From NCBI GenBank assembly GCA_023424135.1, contig JAFAEH010000103.1, positions 1-19,294 of the forward strand: 19,294 nt of DNA, written 5' to 3'. This stretch comes from Actinomycetes bacterium. Lineage in GTDB: Bacteria > Actinomycetota > Actinomycetes > Actinomycetales > Cellulomonadaceae. The notes beneath the pieces were generated by a model. The model did no database searches. It saw only the letters and a list, made by a program, of their open reading frames with translations, and had not been told where the DNA came from. This document shows, one piece after another, positions 1 through 6,655 of this stretch; within the stretch, counting starts at the first letter, position 1; every line of letters begins with the position of its first letter. The position numbers were made by a program, and so were the translations under genes.

Positions 1-40
1 ACCCGGACCCGCACCGGATGCCCGGCCCGCCCGGGCGGGT

Positions 41-74
41 GGGTGACCGGCAGCGGCTCGCGGCCCGGTCACCC
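41..74 (-). terminator. Hairpin downstream of the pectinesterase gene
   Basis: GGGTGACCGG (41-50) pairs perfectly with CCGGTCACCC (65-74) around a 14-nt loop. The flanking G-rich and C-rich tracts can extend the stem with a bulge. It starts 32 bp after the pectinesterase stop codon. There is no T-tract, which is common for actinobacterial terminators. A separate 14-bp perfect GC palindrome lies at 26-39. Confidence 0.5.
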
Positions 75-105
75 CCGCCCGTCCGCAGGAGGGCGGCCGG
101 CGCCG

Positions 106-1212
106 TCAGCGCCAGGGCGCCCAGCCGTCGTCGCCCGTCAGGTACGTGGCGCGCGTGAACGCGGCCGCCTCGCGGCGTGTGAGCTGCGGACGGTCGTCGG
201 TGACGAACGCACCCGGGCCGCGGTTGGCGTGCTCGGCGAAGCGCGCGTCGCGCCACGCCCACCCGCCGGAGAAGTCGCTCCACGGCGACGCGCCCAGGTG
301 GTCACCGAGCCACGAGTCACGCACGAGCACCTGACCGATCGCGTCGGGGTCGTTGCTCGGGTGCCACGGGCGGCCGAGGAAGACGGTGCCCGCGGGCGCG
401 TCGCTGGTGAACCGGGACTGCACGAACAGGAAGCCGTACGGGTTGGCGATCGACGTGCTGGGCGCGGTGACGTACCCGTTGTTGGTCGTCGAGCCGCGGG
501 TCAACGAGCGCAGCTCACAGCGCTCGAACACCGCGGTGCCGCGGCCGAACACGAAGTCGACGTCGCCCTCGACGTAGCAGTCGCGGAAGTATGCGCGTGC
601 GACGACGTCGGCCGCGCTGCTGTTGACGTAGAGCGTGTCCTGGTTGCCGAGGAACCGGACGCCGTCGAACACGGCGCGGTCGGCGCGGGTGAGCACCGCG
701 ACGGCCTGGCGGGACGTGATCTCGGGGTGCGCGGCCTCGTCGAACGAGTTGACGAACGTGAGGTCGCGCGCGGTGAAGTCGGCGCCGCTGATGGTGACGC
801 TCGCACTGCCGGTGGTCCCCCAGGTGCCGGACCCGTCGGGCCTGGGCGTGCCGTTGGCGTTGTCGTAGCCGATGACGACGTCCTGGGCCCGTCGTCCGGT
901 GCCGACGAGCGTGAGGTGCGGCTTCGACGCGGGGATCGTGACGACCTCGTGGTACGTGCCCGGACGGACCGCGATGACCCACGCGGTGGTGCGGCCGGCG
1001 GGTGCGGCGTCGACGGCGGCCTGCACGGTCGTGTGGTCGCCGCGGCCGTCTGCGGCGACCGTGGCGTCGGCGCGGACGTGGCCGGGTGCGGGTCCGGTGC
1101 CGGGGCCGTGGTGGTCACCGCCACCCGCCGCGGCGGGTGTGACGAGGGCCCCGACGAGCCCCAGGCCGATCACGAGTGCGGACGTCGCCCGGCGGGCGGT
1201 TGCTGCGCGCAT
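106..1212 (-). CDS. Secreted pectin methylesterase (carbohydrate esterase family 8)
   Basis: This enzyme removes methyl esters from homogalacturonan, releasing methanol and exposing pectate to lyases and polygalacturonases; it should act outside the cell. The 368-residue protein opens with a Sec-type signal (RR near residues 7-8, hydrophobic stretch 11-28, cleavage probably after the AAA at 27-29). A right-handed beta-helix domain follows. CE8 landmarks are present: the GTYHE segment (85-89), Gln169 in SRQAV, GNQDTLYV with Gln191 and Asp192 (general acid), DVDFVFG with Asp219 (nucleophile), and GRPW with Arg281. Length is normal and nothing essential is missing. An AAGGGG ribosome-binding site (1220-1225) seven bases upstream supports the ATG at 1212. 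No binding module is attached. The gene is probably monocistronic: it has its own promoter, and the gene upstream on the same strand stops 90 bp away. Confidence 0.93.
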   Translation of the reverse strand: MRAATARRATSALVIGLGLVGALVTPAAAGGGDHHGPGTGPAPGHVRADATVAADGRGDHTTVQAAVDAAPAGRTTAWVIAVRPGTYHEVVTIPASKPHLTLVGTGRRAQDVVIGYDNANGTPRPDGSGTWGTTGSASVTISGADFTARDLTFVNSFDEAAHPEITSRQAVAVLTRADRAVFDGVRFLGNQDTLYVNSSAADVVARAYFRDCYVEGDVDFVFGRGTAVFERCELRSLTRGSTTNNGYVTAPSTSIANPYGFLFVQSRFTSDAPAGTVFLGRPWHPSNDPDAIGQVLVRDSWLGDHLGASPWSDFSGGWAWRDARFAEHANRGPGAFVTDDRPQLTRREAAAFTRATYLTGDDGWAPWR

Positions 1213-1229
1213 GCCTCTACCCCTTCGTA

Positions 1230-1283
1230 GAAAGCGGTTTCCCGATCGTCCGGAACGTAGGGGTATGCGCTTACCGGAGTCAA
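1230..1283 (-). promoter_or_regulatory. Pectinesterase promoter with LacI-type operator
   Basis: On the minus strand a -35 TTGACT (1278-1283) is followed after 18 bp by TACGTT (1254-1259), a plausible sigma-70-like promoter. Just downstream, where transcription should begin, lies GAAAGCGGTTTC (1230-1241). This 12-bp dyad matches at 10 of 12 positions and resembles LacI-family operators of the GAAA(N4)TTTC type. Repression by a sugar-responsive LacI regulator encoded elsewhere is inferred. Confidence 0.5.
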
Positions 1284-1302
1284 CGCCCGTCTCACCGGCG
1301 AG

Positions 1303-2214
1303 CTACGCGTGGCCCAGGTGCTCGTGGTCGCGGTGCGACGCGGGCTCGATCTGGAACGTCGAGTGCGCGACGGCGACGTCGAAGTGGGTCGCCAGGCACT
1401 CCTGGAGCCGGTCGAGGATCTGCGCGGTGTGACCGTCACCGAAGCACTCGTCGGCGACCACGACGTGCGCGGTGACCACCGGCAGACCCGTCGCGACGAG
1501 GCTCGCGTGCAGGTCGTGGACGTTCCGCACGTGCTCGACCTCCAGCAGGTGGCGGCGCACGTCGTCGAGGTCGAGCCCCGGCGGCGTCGACTCCAGCAGC
1601 ACGGACGACGCCTCGCGCAGCAGCCGGGCGGCCCGCGGCACGATGAGCAGGCCGATGAGCAGCGCGGCGACCGCATCGGCCCGCTGCCACCCCGTCGTCG
1701 CGATGACGACGGCCGCGACGATCACGCCGAGCGAGCCGAGCGCGTCGTTCAGCACCTCGAGGAACGCGGCCCGCAGGTTGAGGTTCGACCCCCGGCGCCC
1801 GGCCAGGACGAGCAGCGCCGCGATGTTGGCGACGAGACCGATGACGCCGAACACGACCAGCTCGGCCGCCGGGACGTCCGGGGGCTCGACGAGCCGCCGC
1901 ACGGCCTCGACCAGCACGTACACCCCGACGGCCAGCAGCACCGCGGACTGCGCGAGCGCCGCGAGCACCTCGGCGCGGCGGTACCCCCACGTGCGCCGTG
2001 AGGTCGCCGGGCGCCGCACCAGGTGCGCGGCCAGCAGCGCCATCGCCAGACCCGCCGCGTCGGTGAGCATGTGCGCGGTGTCGACGAGCAGCGCGAGCGA
2101 CCCAGTGACGACGGCACCGACAGCCTGCGCGACGAGGACGAGCGACGTCAGCGCGAACGCGACCGCGAGCCGGCCGCGCGAGTCGGGCACGCCGTGGTCG
2201 TGGTGGTGGCTCAT
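1303..2214 (-). CDS. Cation diffusion facilitator (CDF) metal efflux transporter
   Basis: A 303-residue CDF-family proton/metal antiporter that should export Zn2+ or similar divalent cations across the cytoplasmic membrane. It has a His-rich N-terminus (SHHHDH), six hydrophobic segments (about residues 16-36, 40-64, 82-104, 117-138, 156-174, 179-195) and a cytoplasmic C-terminal domain (about 200-292) ending in another His-rich tail (HRDHEHLGH). The TM2 metal-site motif is HMLTD (His48, Asp52). The equivalent TM5 motif reads EVLND (Glu153, Asp157) rather than the HxxxD typical of zinc exporters, which may alter metal preference. GGGAGC just upstream supports the ATG at 2214. The gene starts 24 bp after the vapC stop on the same strand and could be co-transcribed with that module. 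Substrate is not assignable from sequence alone. Confidence 0.9.
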   Translation of the reverse strand: MSHHHDHGVPDSRGRLAVAFALTSLVLVAQAVGAVVTGSLALLVDTAHMLTDAAGLAMALLAAHLVRRPATSRRTWGYRRAEVLAALAQSAVLLAVGVYVLVEAVRRLVEPPDVPAAELVVFGVIGLVANIAALLVLAGRRGSNLNLRAAFLEVLNDALGSLGVIVAAVVIATTGWQRADAVAALLIGLLIVPRAARLLREASSVLLESTPPGLDLDDVRRHLLEVEHVRNVHDLHASLVATGLPVVTAHVVVADECFGDGHTAQILDRLQECLATHFDVAVAHSTFQIEPASHRDHEHLGHA

Positions 2215-2238
2215 CGTGGCTCCCTCGTGGCCGGTCCG

Positions 2239-2634
2239 TCAGCGTCGCGCATCGATCCGCACGACGTCCGGCTCGGGCGTGGCGGCGAGGATCTGCTCGT
2301 CAGCGGTGAGCAGGGGCACGTCGGCCACGTGCGCCTGGGCGACGAGCATGCGGTCGAAGGGATCACGATGCGGCATCCCCCGCACGTCCCGCACCGCCCA
2401 CGCGGCCTCGGGCCGCACGTCGAGCCAGGTCAAGCCGGCATCCGAGATCCGCGCGGGCAGGTCGTCCGGGACCACGAGCCGACCCAGCTCGGCCTTGATC
2501 GCGATCTCCCAGAGCGAGGCCGTCGAGACGAGCCGCTGGGTGCCCGCGTCGATGCGGCCGCGCGCGCGCGGACCGAGCCGCGGGTCGTCGGCCAGCAGCC
2601 AGAGCACGACGTGCGTGTCGAGAAGCACGCTCAC
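2239..2634 (-). CDS. vapC: VapC-type PIN-domain ribonuclease toxin
   Basis: A 131-residue PIN-domain toxin, expected to cleave RNA in a Mg2+-dependent manner when not bound by its antitoxin. The acidic pocket is visible: Asp6 in LLDTH, Glu43 in SLWEIAIK, Asp91/Asp94 in HRDPFDR and Asp112 in LLTADE. The WEIAIK and DPFDR signatures place it with the PIN subgroup usually paired with Phd/YefM antitoxins. The start is the GTG whose last bases overlap the antitoxin stop (GTGA, 2631-2634), so translation is probably coupled. A longer open frame continues upstream of this codon but merely runs antisense or out of phase through other genes. The catalytic residues are intact, so this is likely an active toxin. 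Confidence 0.88.
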   Translation of the reverse strand: MSVLLDTHVVLWLLADDPRLGPRARGRIDAGTQRLVSTASLWEIAIKAELGRLVVPDDLPARISDAGLTWLDVRPEAAWAVRDVRGMPHRDPFDRMLVAQAHVADVPLLTADEQILAATPEPDVVRIDARR

Positions 2635-2858
2635 CGTCCGTCGAACATGTCGGCGATCTCGGCCAGCGGCGCGTCGAAGTCGTCGGTCAGCTCGATCTCG
2701 CCACGCGCCGTGCCGTAGACGACATCGGCCCGCACGTGCGGCACGAGGTCGGCCACCGGGCGGCCTGCCCGGGCGATCACGATCCGCTCCCCCGCCTCCA
2801 CGCGCTCCAGCAGGCGCGAGAGATGCGTCTTCGCGTCGTAGACGTTCACGGTGGCCAT
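2631..2858 (-). CDS. vapB: Phd/YefM-family antitoxin of the first PIN module
   Basis: A 75-residue antitoxin. The N-terminal Phd/YefM DNA-binding fold is recognisable (VNVYDAKTHLSRLLERVEAGE, residues 4-24, then the IVIARAGRPVADLVP strand pair). The acidic C-terminal tail (EIELTDDFDAPLAEIADMF) is the part that normally wraps the PIN toxin. It overlaps the toxin gene by four bases. The ATG at 2858 has no ribosome-binding site. Instead a TAGGGT -10 box lies exactly six bases upstream, which predicts a leaderless transcript starting at the A of ATG. The dimer is expected to repress its own promoter through the dyad described at 2880-2903. Confidence 0.87.
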   Translation of the reverse strand: MATVNVYDAKTHLSRLLERVEAGERIVIARAGRPVADLVPHVRADVVYGTARGEIELTDDFDAPLAEIADMFDGR

Positions 2859-2864
2859 GCCGCG

Positions 2865-2903
2865 ACCCTACTCCCCCCTGACCAGACCTGACCAGACCTG
2901 GTC
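2865..2903 (-). promoter_or_regulatory. vapBC promoter and operator (leaderless)
   Basis: TAGGGT (2865-2870, minus strand) is six bases from the antitoxin ATG. The -35 region is occupied by GACCAG-AC-CTGGTC (2890-2903), a perfect 6-2-6 inverted repeat. A further GACCAG half-site lies one helical turn away at 2880-2885, inside a 10-bp tandem repeat (2879-2898). Half-sites in 10-bp phase over the -35 fit cooperative autorepression by the antitoxin-toxin complex; that role is inferred. Confidence 0.6.
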
Positions 2904-2930
2904 GACTGCGGCGCGTGCCGTCGTCGGTGC

Positions 2931-2969
2931 GTGCAGAGTTCGGGACGTCAGACGTCCCGAACCCTGCAC
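2931..2969. repeat. Long near-perfect intergenic palindrome
   Basis: Two 18-bp arms (2931-2948 and 2952-2969) form an inverted repeat with a single mismatch around a 3-nt loop (CAG). The inner part is GTTCGGGACGT-CAG-ACGTCCCGAAC. It lies between the divergent vapB and GH43 genes, so it is not an ordinary terminator for either. Dispersed REP-like element or regulatory site are both possible. Confidence 0.7.
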
Positions 2970-3077
2970 ACGGGGGCAGGGCCGCGGAGGAGGTCCTCGC
3001 GGGACCGCGGCGGGCGGGTGTCGGCGCGGGTGCGACGTCGACCGCGACGACCGGGTCCGAGAACTCCATCATCCTTC

Positions 3078-3093
3078 TGTACATCGTTGTACA
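3078..3093 (+). promoter_or_regulatory. Upstream LacI/AraR-like operator of the GH43 gene
   Basis: TGTACATCGTTGTACA is a 16-bp dyad centred on CG (between 3085 and 3086), with 7 of 8 base pairs symmetric. A central CG step is typical of LacI-family operators, and TGTACA half-sites resemble arabinose-repressor sites. It ends 48 bp before the GH43 start codon. Confidence 0.5.
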
Positions 3094-3121
3094 CGGCGTG
3101 GTTCCATTGGTCGGAGCCCGG

Positions 3122-3137
3122 TCTACAACGATGGAGA
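3122..3137 (+). promoter_or_regulatory. Second, weaker GH43 operator overlapping the ribosome-binding site
   Basis: TCTACAACGATGGAGA has the same CG-centred layout (centre between 3129 and 3130), with 6 of 8 pairs symmetric. Its core TACAACGATG is the reverse complement of CATCGTTGTA in the upstream site. It overlaps the GGAG ribosome-binding site (3133-3136). The centres are 44 bp apart, about four helical turns. Confidence 0.4.
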
Positions 3138-3141
3138 TGCC

Positions 3142-4164
3142 GTGCCGAACTGGCCCAGCCCCCTTGTCCTGCAGCGCGCCGACCCGTGCGTGCTGCGCCA
3201 CGACGGGCAGTACTACTTCACCGCGTCCCACCCGGCGTACGACCGCGTCGTCCTGCGCCGCGCCGAGCGGCTCGAGGACCTGCAGTCCGCCGACGAGGTC
3301 ACCATCTGGCGCCGCCACGACGACGGCCCGCAGTCGCACCTCATCTGGGCGCCCGAGCTGCACCGCGTCGGCGACGCCTGGTACGTCTACTACGCCGCCG
3401 CCCCGGACGCCGACGTCCGCGCCGACGCCCCCGGTGCCGCCCAGACGTTCAACCACCGCGTCTTCGTCCTCGAGAACACCTCCGCGGACCCGTTCACCCC
3501 CACGTGGGTCGACCGCGGGCAGGTCGACACCGGCTGGGAGTCGTTCGCGCTCGACGCGACGTCGTTCGTCCACGGCGGCACCCAGTACCTCGTGTGGGCG
3601 CAGCAGGACGTGACGATCCCCGGCAACTCGAACCTCTACATCGCACCCATGGCGGACCCGTGGACGCTCGCAGGGCCTGCCGTGCTGCTCACACGCCCCG
3701 AGCACGCGTGGGAGTGCGACGGGTTCTGGGTCAACGAGGGCCCGTCCGTGCTCGTGCGCGACGGGCACGTCTGGCTCACGTACTCCGGCGCCGCGACCGG
3801 CCCGCAGTACGCGATGGGGCTGCTCGTCGCCGACGCGGACGCCGACCTGCTCGACCCCGCGTCCTGGACCAAGAGCCCCGACCCGGTGTTCGTCAGCGAG
3901 CCGGCGCACGGGCAGTACGGACCCGGGCACAACTCGTTCACCCAGACGCCCGACGGGCAGACCGTGCTCGTCTACCACGCCCGCACGTACACGCAGATCG
4001 ACGGTGACCCCCTGTGGGACCCCAACCGGCACGCGCACGCACAGGTGCTGCCGTTCGTCGACGGCGCACCCGTGTGGGGCACCCCGCAGCCGTGCGACCG
4101 CCCCGTCCCGACCACGACCGACGTCCTGCCGCCGTCGGGTCTGGGATCACCCGTCGGGGCGTGA
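3142..4164 (+). CDS. GH43 family glycosidase, probable alpha-L-arabinofuranosidase
   Basis: A 340-residue five-bladed beta-propeller hydrolase of family GH43, expected to release arabinose (less likely xylose) from short hemicellulose oligosaccharides. The inverting catalytic triad is readable: Asp14 (general base, RADPCV), Asp138 (pKa modulator, FALDATSF) and Glu199 (general acid, WVNEGPSVL). The conserved GPGHNSF segment carries His263. There is no signal peptide and no binding module, so it should act in the cytoplasm on imported oligosaccharides. The GTG at 3142 was chosen because GGAG lies five bases upstream and residue 1 is close to the first blade; longer in-frame extensions cross the palindrome and operators. 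The operator pair upstream suggests arabinose-type induction. Exact substrate specificity cannot be fixed by eye. Confidence 0.88.
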   Translation: MPNWPSPLVLQRADPCVLRHDGQYYFTASHPAYDRVVLRRAERLEDLQSADEVTIWRRHDDGPQSHLIWAPELHRVGDAWYVYYAAAPDADVRADAPGAAQTFNHRVFVLENTSADPFTPTWVDRGQVDTGWESFALDATSFVHGGTQYLVWAQQDVTIPGNSNLYIAPMADPWTLAGPAVLLTRPEHAWECDGFWVNEGPSVLVRDGHVWLTYSGAATGPQYAMGLLVADADADLLDPASWTKSPDPVFVSEPAHGQYGPGHNSFTQTPDGQTVLVYHARTYTQIDGDPLWDPNRHAHAQVLPFVDGAPVWGTPQPCDRPVPTTTDVLPPSGLGSPVGA

Positions 4165-4969
4165 CGAGGGCACGGCCGAGACGAGGGAGCGACACGAGCC
4201 GCCTGACGGGCGTCGCACCAGTCGCGGGGCGATCGTCACCATCTGGTCGCTACAAGATCACTCCGACGAGACTCCGGAGATCTCGGTCCCCGGTGGCAGA
4301 GATCTTGTGGCAGCAATGATCTGCCGTTCTCGGAACTGGCTTCCGCACTCCATCGGGACGCCACGTCCAACTGCGCGTGCACGAGATTCTTCACGTACTC
4401 GACCACGCCGCCCACGTGGCAGAACTGACAATCAATCGTGCTCATGGGTCGATGATCGCCCTTACCGGTGACACTTCGGGCAAGTCAGACACCCAAGCGG
4501 TCCAGCGCAGCACCCCGCTGCTCTCACCGGAGAGTGAACGGCCCCTGCGTCGCGCAACCGTCACGCCAGCCCCGGAGCGGCGGAGCGACCCCAGCGCCCG
4601 CACCGGGTGGCTCAGGCCCTCGTTCAGCGCCATCGCCCCCACTCCGCGATCGACCGGGAAGCGGCGGCCGCGTCTCCAAGGCGAGTCGATCGTGGCCACG
4701 CAGGCGCTTCCACGCCCCCCTTCCAGGTCGGACGGACGAGGGCGAACGTGCCGTCGATCAGGCTGACCACCACGACATGTGGTAGCGGCGGCGCGCGCGT
4801 CTGTCAACGTTCACCTCGGTCCGAATCGTCACACTTTCGGGTGAACTCTGCTGTGATCTGGCCGCCTGTACCGATTACGTGGATTGACGTGAAAGTTTCG
4901 GGGATCGACAGTGTCCTTCCGCCGGCGGGTTCGAGGAGGACCCGGTGCACGGCTGACCAAGGAGGAACG
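4165..4969. other. Long intergenic stretch without a convincing gene
   Basis: About 800 bp between GH43 and xylanase. Several open frames of 60-130 codons exist on both strands but none has a family motif together with a ribosome-binding site. AT-richer codons appear around 4230-4450. A 7-bp inverted repeat AGATCTC/GAGATCT (4278-4284, 4299-4305) could form a weak hairpin downstream of GH43. GTTCACC (4809-4815) and GGTGAAC (4840-4846) are inverted copies upstream of the xylanase promoter. The stretch may be decayed coding DNA. Confidence 0.5.
4884..4912 (+). promoter_or_regulatory. Xylanase promoter with GAAAGTTTC operator
   Basis: TTGACG (4884-4889) is a good -35. The perfect dyad GAAAGTTTC (4891-4899) lies directly behind it in the spacer. 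The -10 is weak; GACAGT (4907-4912) has a 17-bp spacing. The dyad resembles the CGAAA(N)TTTC element known upstream of Streptomyces xylanase genes. A half-copy, ACTTTCG, occurs at 4833-4839. Confidence 0.5.
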
Positions 4970-6409
4970 ATGACGACCCGACCCACGCCCCGACGAGGCA
5001 GCCGGCGCAGGCACGGCGTCCGAGTCGCGGCCGCCACCGCCGTCCTGGCGCTCTCGGTGACCGCTGCCGTGGCGATCCCCGCTCAGGCCGCCGGCTCGAC
5101 GCTGCAGGAGGCGGCCGCCGGGAGCGGCCGCTACTTCGGCACCGCGATCGCCGCGAACAAGCTCAGCGACTCGACCTACACGACCATCGCGAACCGTGAG
5201 TTCAACATGATCACGGCCGAGAACGAGATGAAGATGGACGCGACCGAGCCGTCGCAGAACCAGTTCAACTTCACCAACGGCGACCGGATCCTCAACTGGG
5301 CCACGCAGAACGGCAAGCAGGTGCGCGGGCACGCCCTCGCGTGGCACTCGCAGCAGCCGGGCTGGATGCAGAACATGTCCGGCACGGCCCTGCGCCAGGC
5401 GATGCTCAACCACGTCACGCAGGTCGCGACGCACTACAAGGGCAAGATCCACTCGTGGGACGTCGTGAACGAGGCGTTCGCCGACGGCAACGGCGGCGCA
5501 CGCCGCGACTCGAACCTGCAGCGCACCGGCAACGACTGGATCGAGGCCGCGTTCGTCGCCGCCCGCGCCGCCGACCCGGGCGCCAAGCTCTGCTACAACG
5601 ACTACAACACGGACAACTGGAGCTGGGACAAGACCCAGGCCGTGTACAACATGGTCAAGGACTTCAAGGCCCGCGGCGTGCCGATCGACTGCGTCGGCCT
5701 CCAGTCGCACTTCAACTCCGGCAGCCCGTACCCGAGCAACTACCGCACCACGCTGTCGAGCTTCGCGGCGCTGGGCGTCGACGTGCAGATCACCGAGCTC
5801 GACATCGAGGGCTCGGGCCAGACGCAGGCCGACACCTACGCCAAGGTCGTCGCGGACTGCCTCGCCGTCGCCCGCTGCACCGGCATCACGGTGTGGGGCG
5901 TGCGTGACACCGACTCGTGGCGCGCCAGCGGCACGCCGCTGCTGTTCGACGGGTCGGGCAACAAGAAGGCCGCGTACACCTCGACGCTCAACGCGCTGAA
6001 CGCGGGTGGCACGACGCCCACGCAGTCCCCGACGCCGACCGTCAGCCCCACGCCGACGGTGAACCCGACGCCCACGCCGACGCCGTCGACGACGCCCAGC
6101 CCGACCCCGACGTCGAACCCGACGCAGAACCCGGGCGGTGCGTGCTCCGCGACCCTGACGATCGCGAACAGCTGGCCCGGCGGCTACCAGGGCAACGTGA
6201 CGGTCACCGCCGGCTCGTCGTCGATCAGCGGCTGGCGCGTCACGCTGTCCGGCGTGACGACGTCGAACCTGTGGAACGGGACGCTGTCCGGTGGTGTCGT
6301 GACGAACGCGCCGTACAACGGCTCGCTCGGCTCCGGCCAGTCGACGACGTTCGGCTTCATCGGCACGGGCAACGCCCCCGCCGGTGGCGCGCTGACCTGC
6401 GCAGCGTGA
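4970..6409 (+). CDS. Secreted GH10 endo-beta-1,4-xylanase with C-terminal CBM2
   Basis: A 479-residue modular xylanase that should cut the xylan backbone outside the cell with retention of configuration. Layout: a long Arg-rich signal peptide (1 to about 41, cleavage near AQA-AG); GH10 barrel (about 44-345) with WDVVNEAF (acid/base Glu168) and ITELDIEG (nucleophile Glu276); a Pro/Thr linker (about 348-389) made of PTP-type repeats; and a family 2 carbohydrate-binding module (391-479). The CBM is closed by Cys392 and Cys477 and is slightly short. Its usual three exposed Trp are represented by Trp402, Trp435 and Tyr449 (NAPYNG rather than NAPWNG). An AGGAGG site four to five bases upstream sets the ATG at 4970. 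The architecture matches Cex-type cellulomonad xylanases. It is followed by a strong hairpin. Confidence 0.96.
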   Translation: MTTRPTPRRGSRRRHGVRVAAATAVLALSVTAAVAIPAQAAGSTLQEAAAGSGRYFGTAIAANKLSDSTYTTIANREFNMITAENEMKMDATEPSQNQFNFTNGDRILNWATQNGKQVRGHALAWHSQQPGWMQNMSGTALRQAMLNHVTQVATHYKGKIHSWDVVNEAFADGNGGARRDSNLQRTGNDWIEAAFVAARAADPGAKLCYNDYNTDNWSWDKTQAVYNMVKDFKARGVPIDCVGLQSHFNSGSPYPSNYRTTLSSFAALGVDVQITELDIEGSGQTQADTYAKVVADCLAVARCTGITVWGVRDTDSWRASGTPLLFDGSGNKKAAYTSTLNALNAGGTTPTQSPTPTVSPTPTVNPTPTPTPSTTPSPTPTSNPTQNPGGACSATLTIANSWPGGYQGNVTVTAGSSSISGWRVTLSGVTTSNLWNGTLSGGVVTNAPYNGSLGSGQSTTFGFIGTGNAPAGGALTCAA

Positions 6410-6443
6410 CGCCGACCGCCTGACCCGGTCCGCCCCGGACCGC

Positions 6444-6482
6444 ACGACGGCGCCGCACCGCTCACCGGTGCGGCGCCGTCGT
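6444..6482 (+). terminator. Xylanase terminator
   Basis: A perfect 17-bp stem (6444-6460 with 6466-6482) and a 5-nt CTCAC loop, 34 bp after the xylanase stop. There is no T-run, but the stem is almost all G/C. No gene on the opposite strand uses it. Confidence 0.8.
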
Positions 6483-6643
6483 CGTCCTGCCCGGGCGCGC
6501 GGTCGGCGTCCCGCGACGACGGTGACGCGGCAACCTCACCGGTCGGCGCCACGCTCGAACGGGTCGCCGGGCGTCGCGCCGACCAACGCGGCGTGCTCGT
6601 CCAGGTCCGGGTCACGCACCATGTGCTCCGAGCGGCACACCCG

Positions 6644-6649
6644 TACGAT
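6644..6649 (+). promoter_or_regulatory. -10 box for leaderless pseudouridine synthase gene
   Basis: TACGAT ends exactly six bases before the GTG at 6656, which places the transcription start on the start codon. There is no ribosome-binding site upstream, and no clear -35. Confidence 0.55.
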
Positions 6650-6655
6650 CGACGC

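Noticed and set aside
2239..4038. Extended minus-strand frame that would make the first VapC a 599-residue protein
   Set aside because: Upstream of GTG 2634 it runs through the vapB region in the wrong frame, then the palindrome and antisense GH43. The GTGA overlap with vapB fixes the real start.
4607..4700. A plus-strand HRPHSAID-like word resembling the C-terminal motif of IS3/IS481 transposases
   Set aside because: Only about eight residues match, with no further transposase sequence before or after. It is too little to call an IS remnant.
4442..4807. 121-codon minus-strand frame in the GH43-xylanase interval
   Set aside because: No family motif and no ribosome-binding site. Composition is like a random GC-rich frame, though decayed coding DNA cannot be excluded.
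4607..4969. In-frame extension of the xylanase upstream to 4607
   Set aside because: It would bury the signal peptide and promoter elements in the protein. AGGAGG just before ATG 4970 and the signal sequence set the start.
4829..6445. A 538-codon minus-strand frame over the xylanase, and similar frames over the pectinesterase (43-1230) and GH43
   Set aside because: They are antisense or shifted shadows of clear enzymes and contain no recognised motif.
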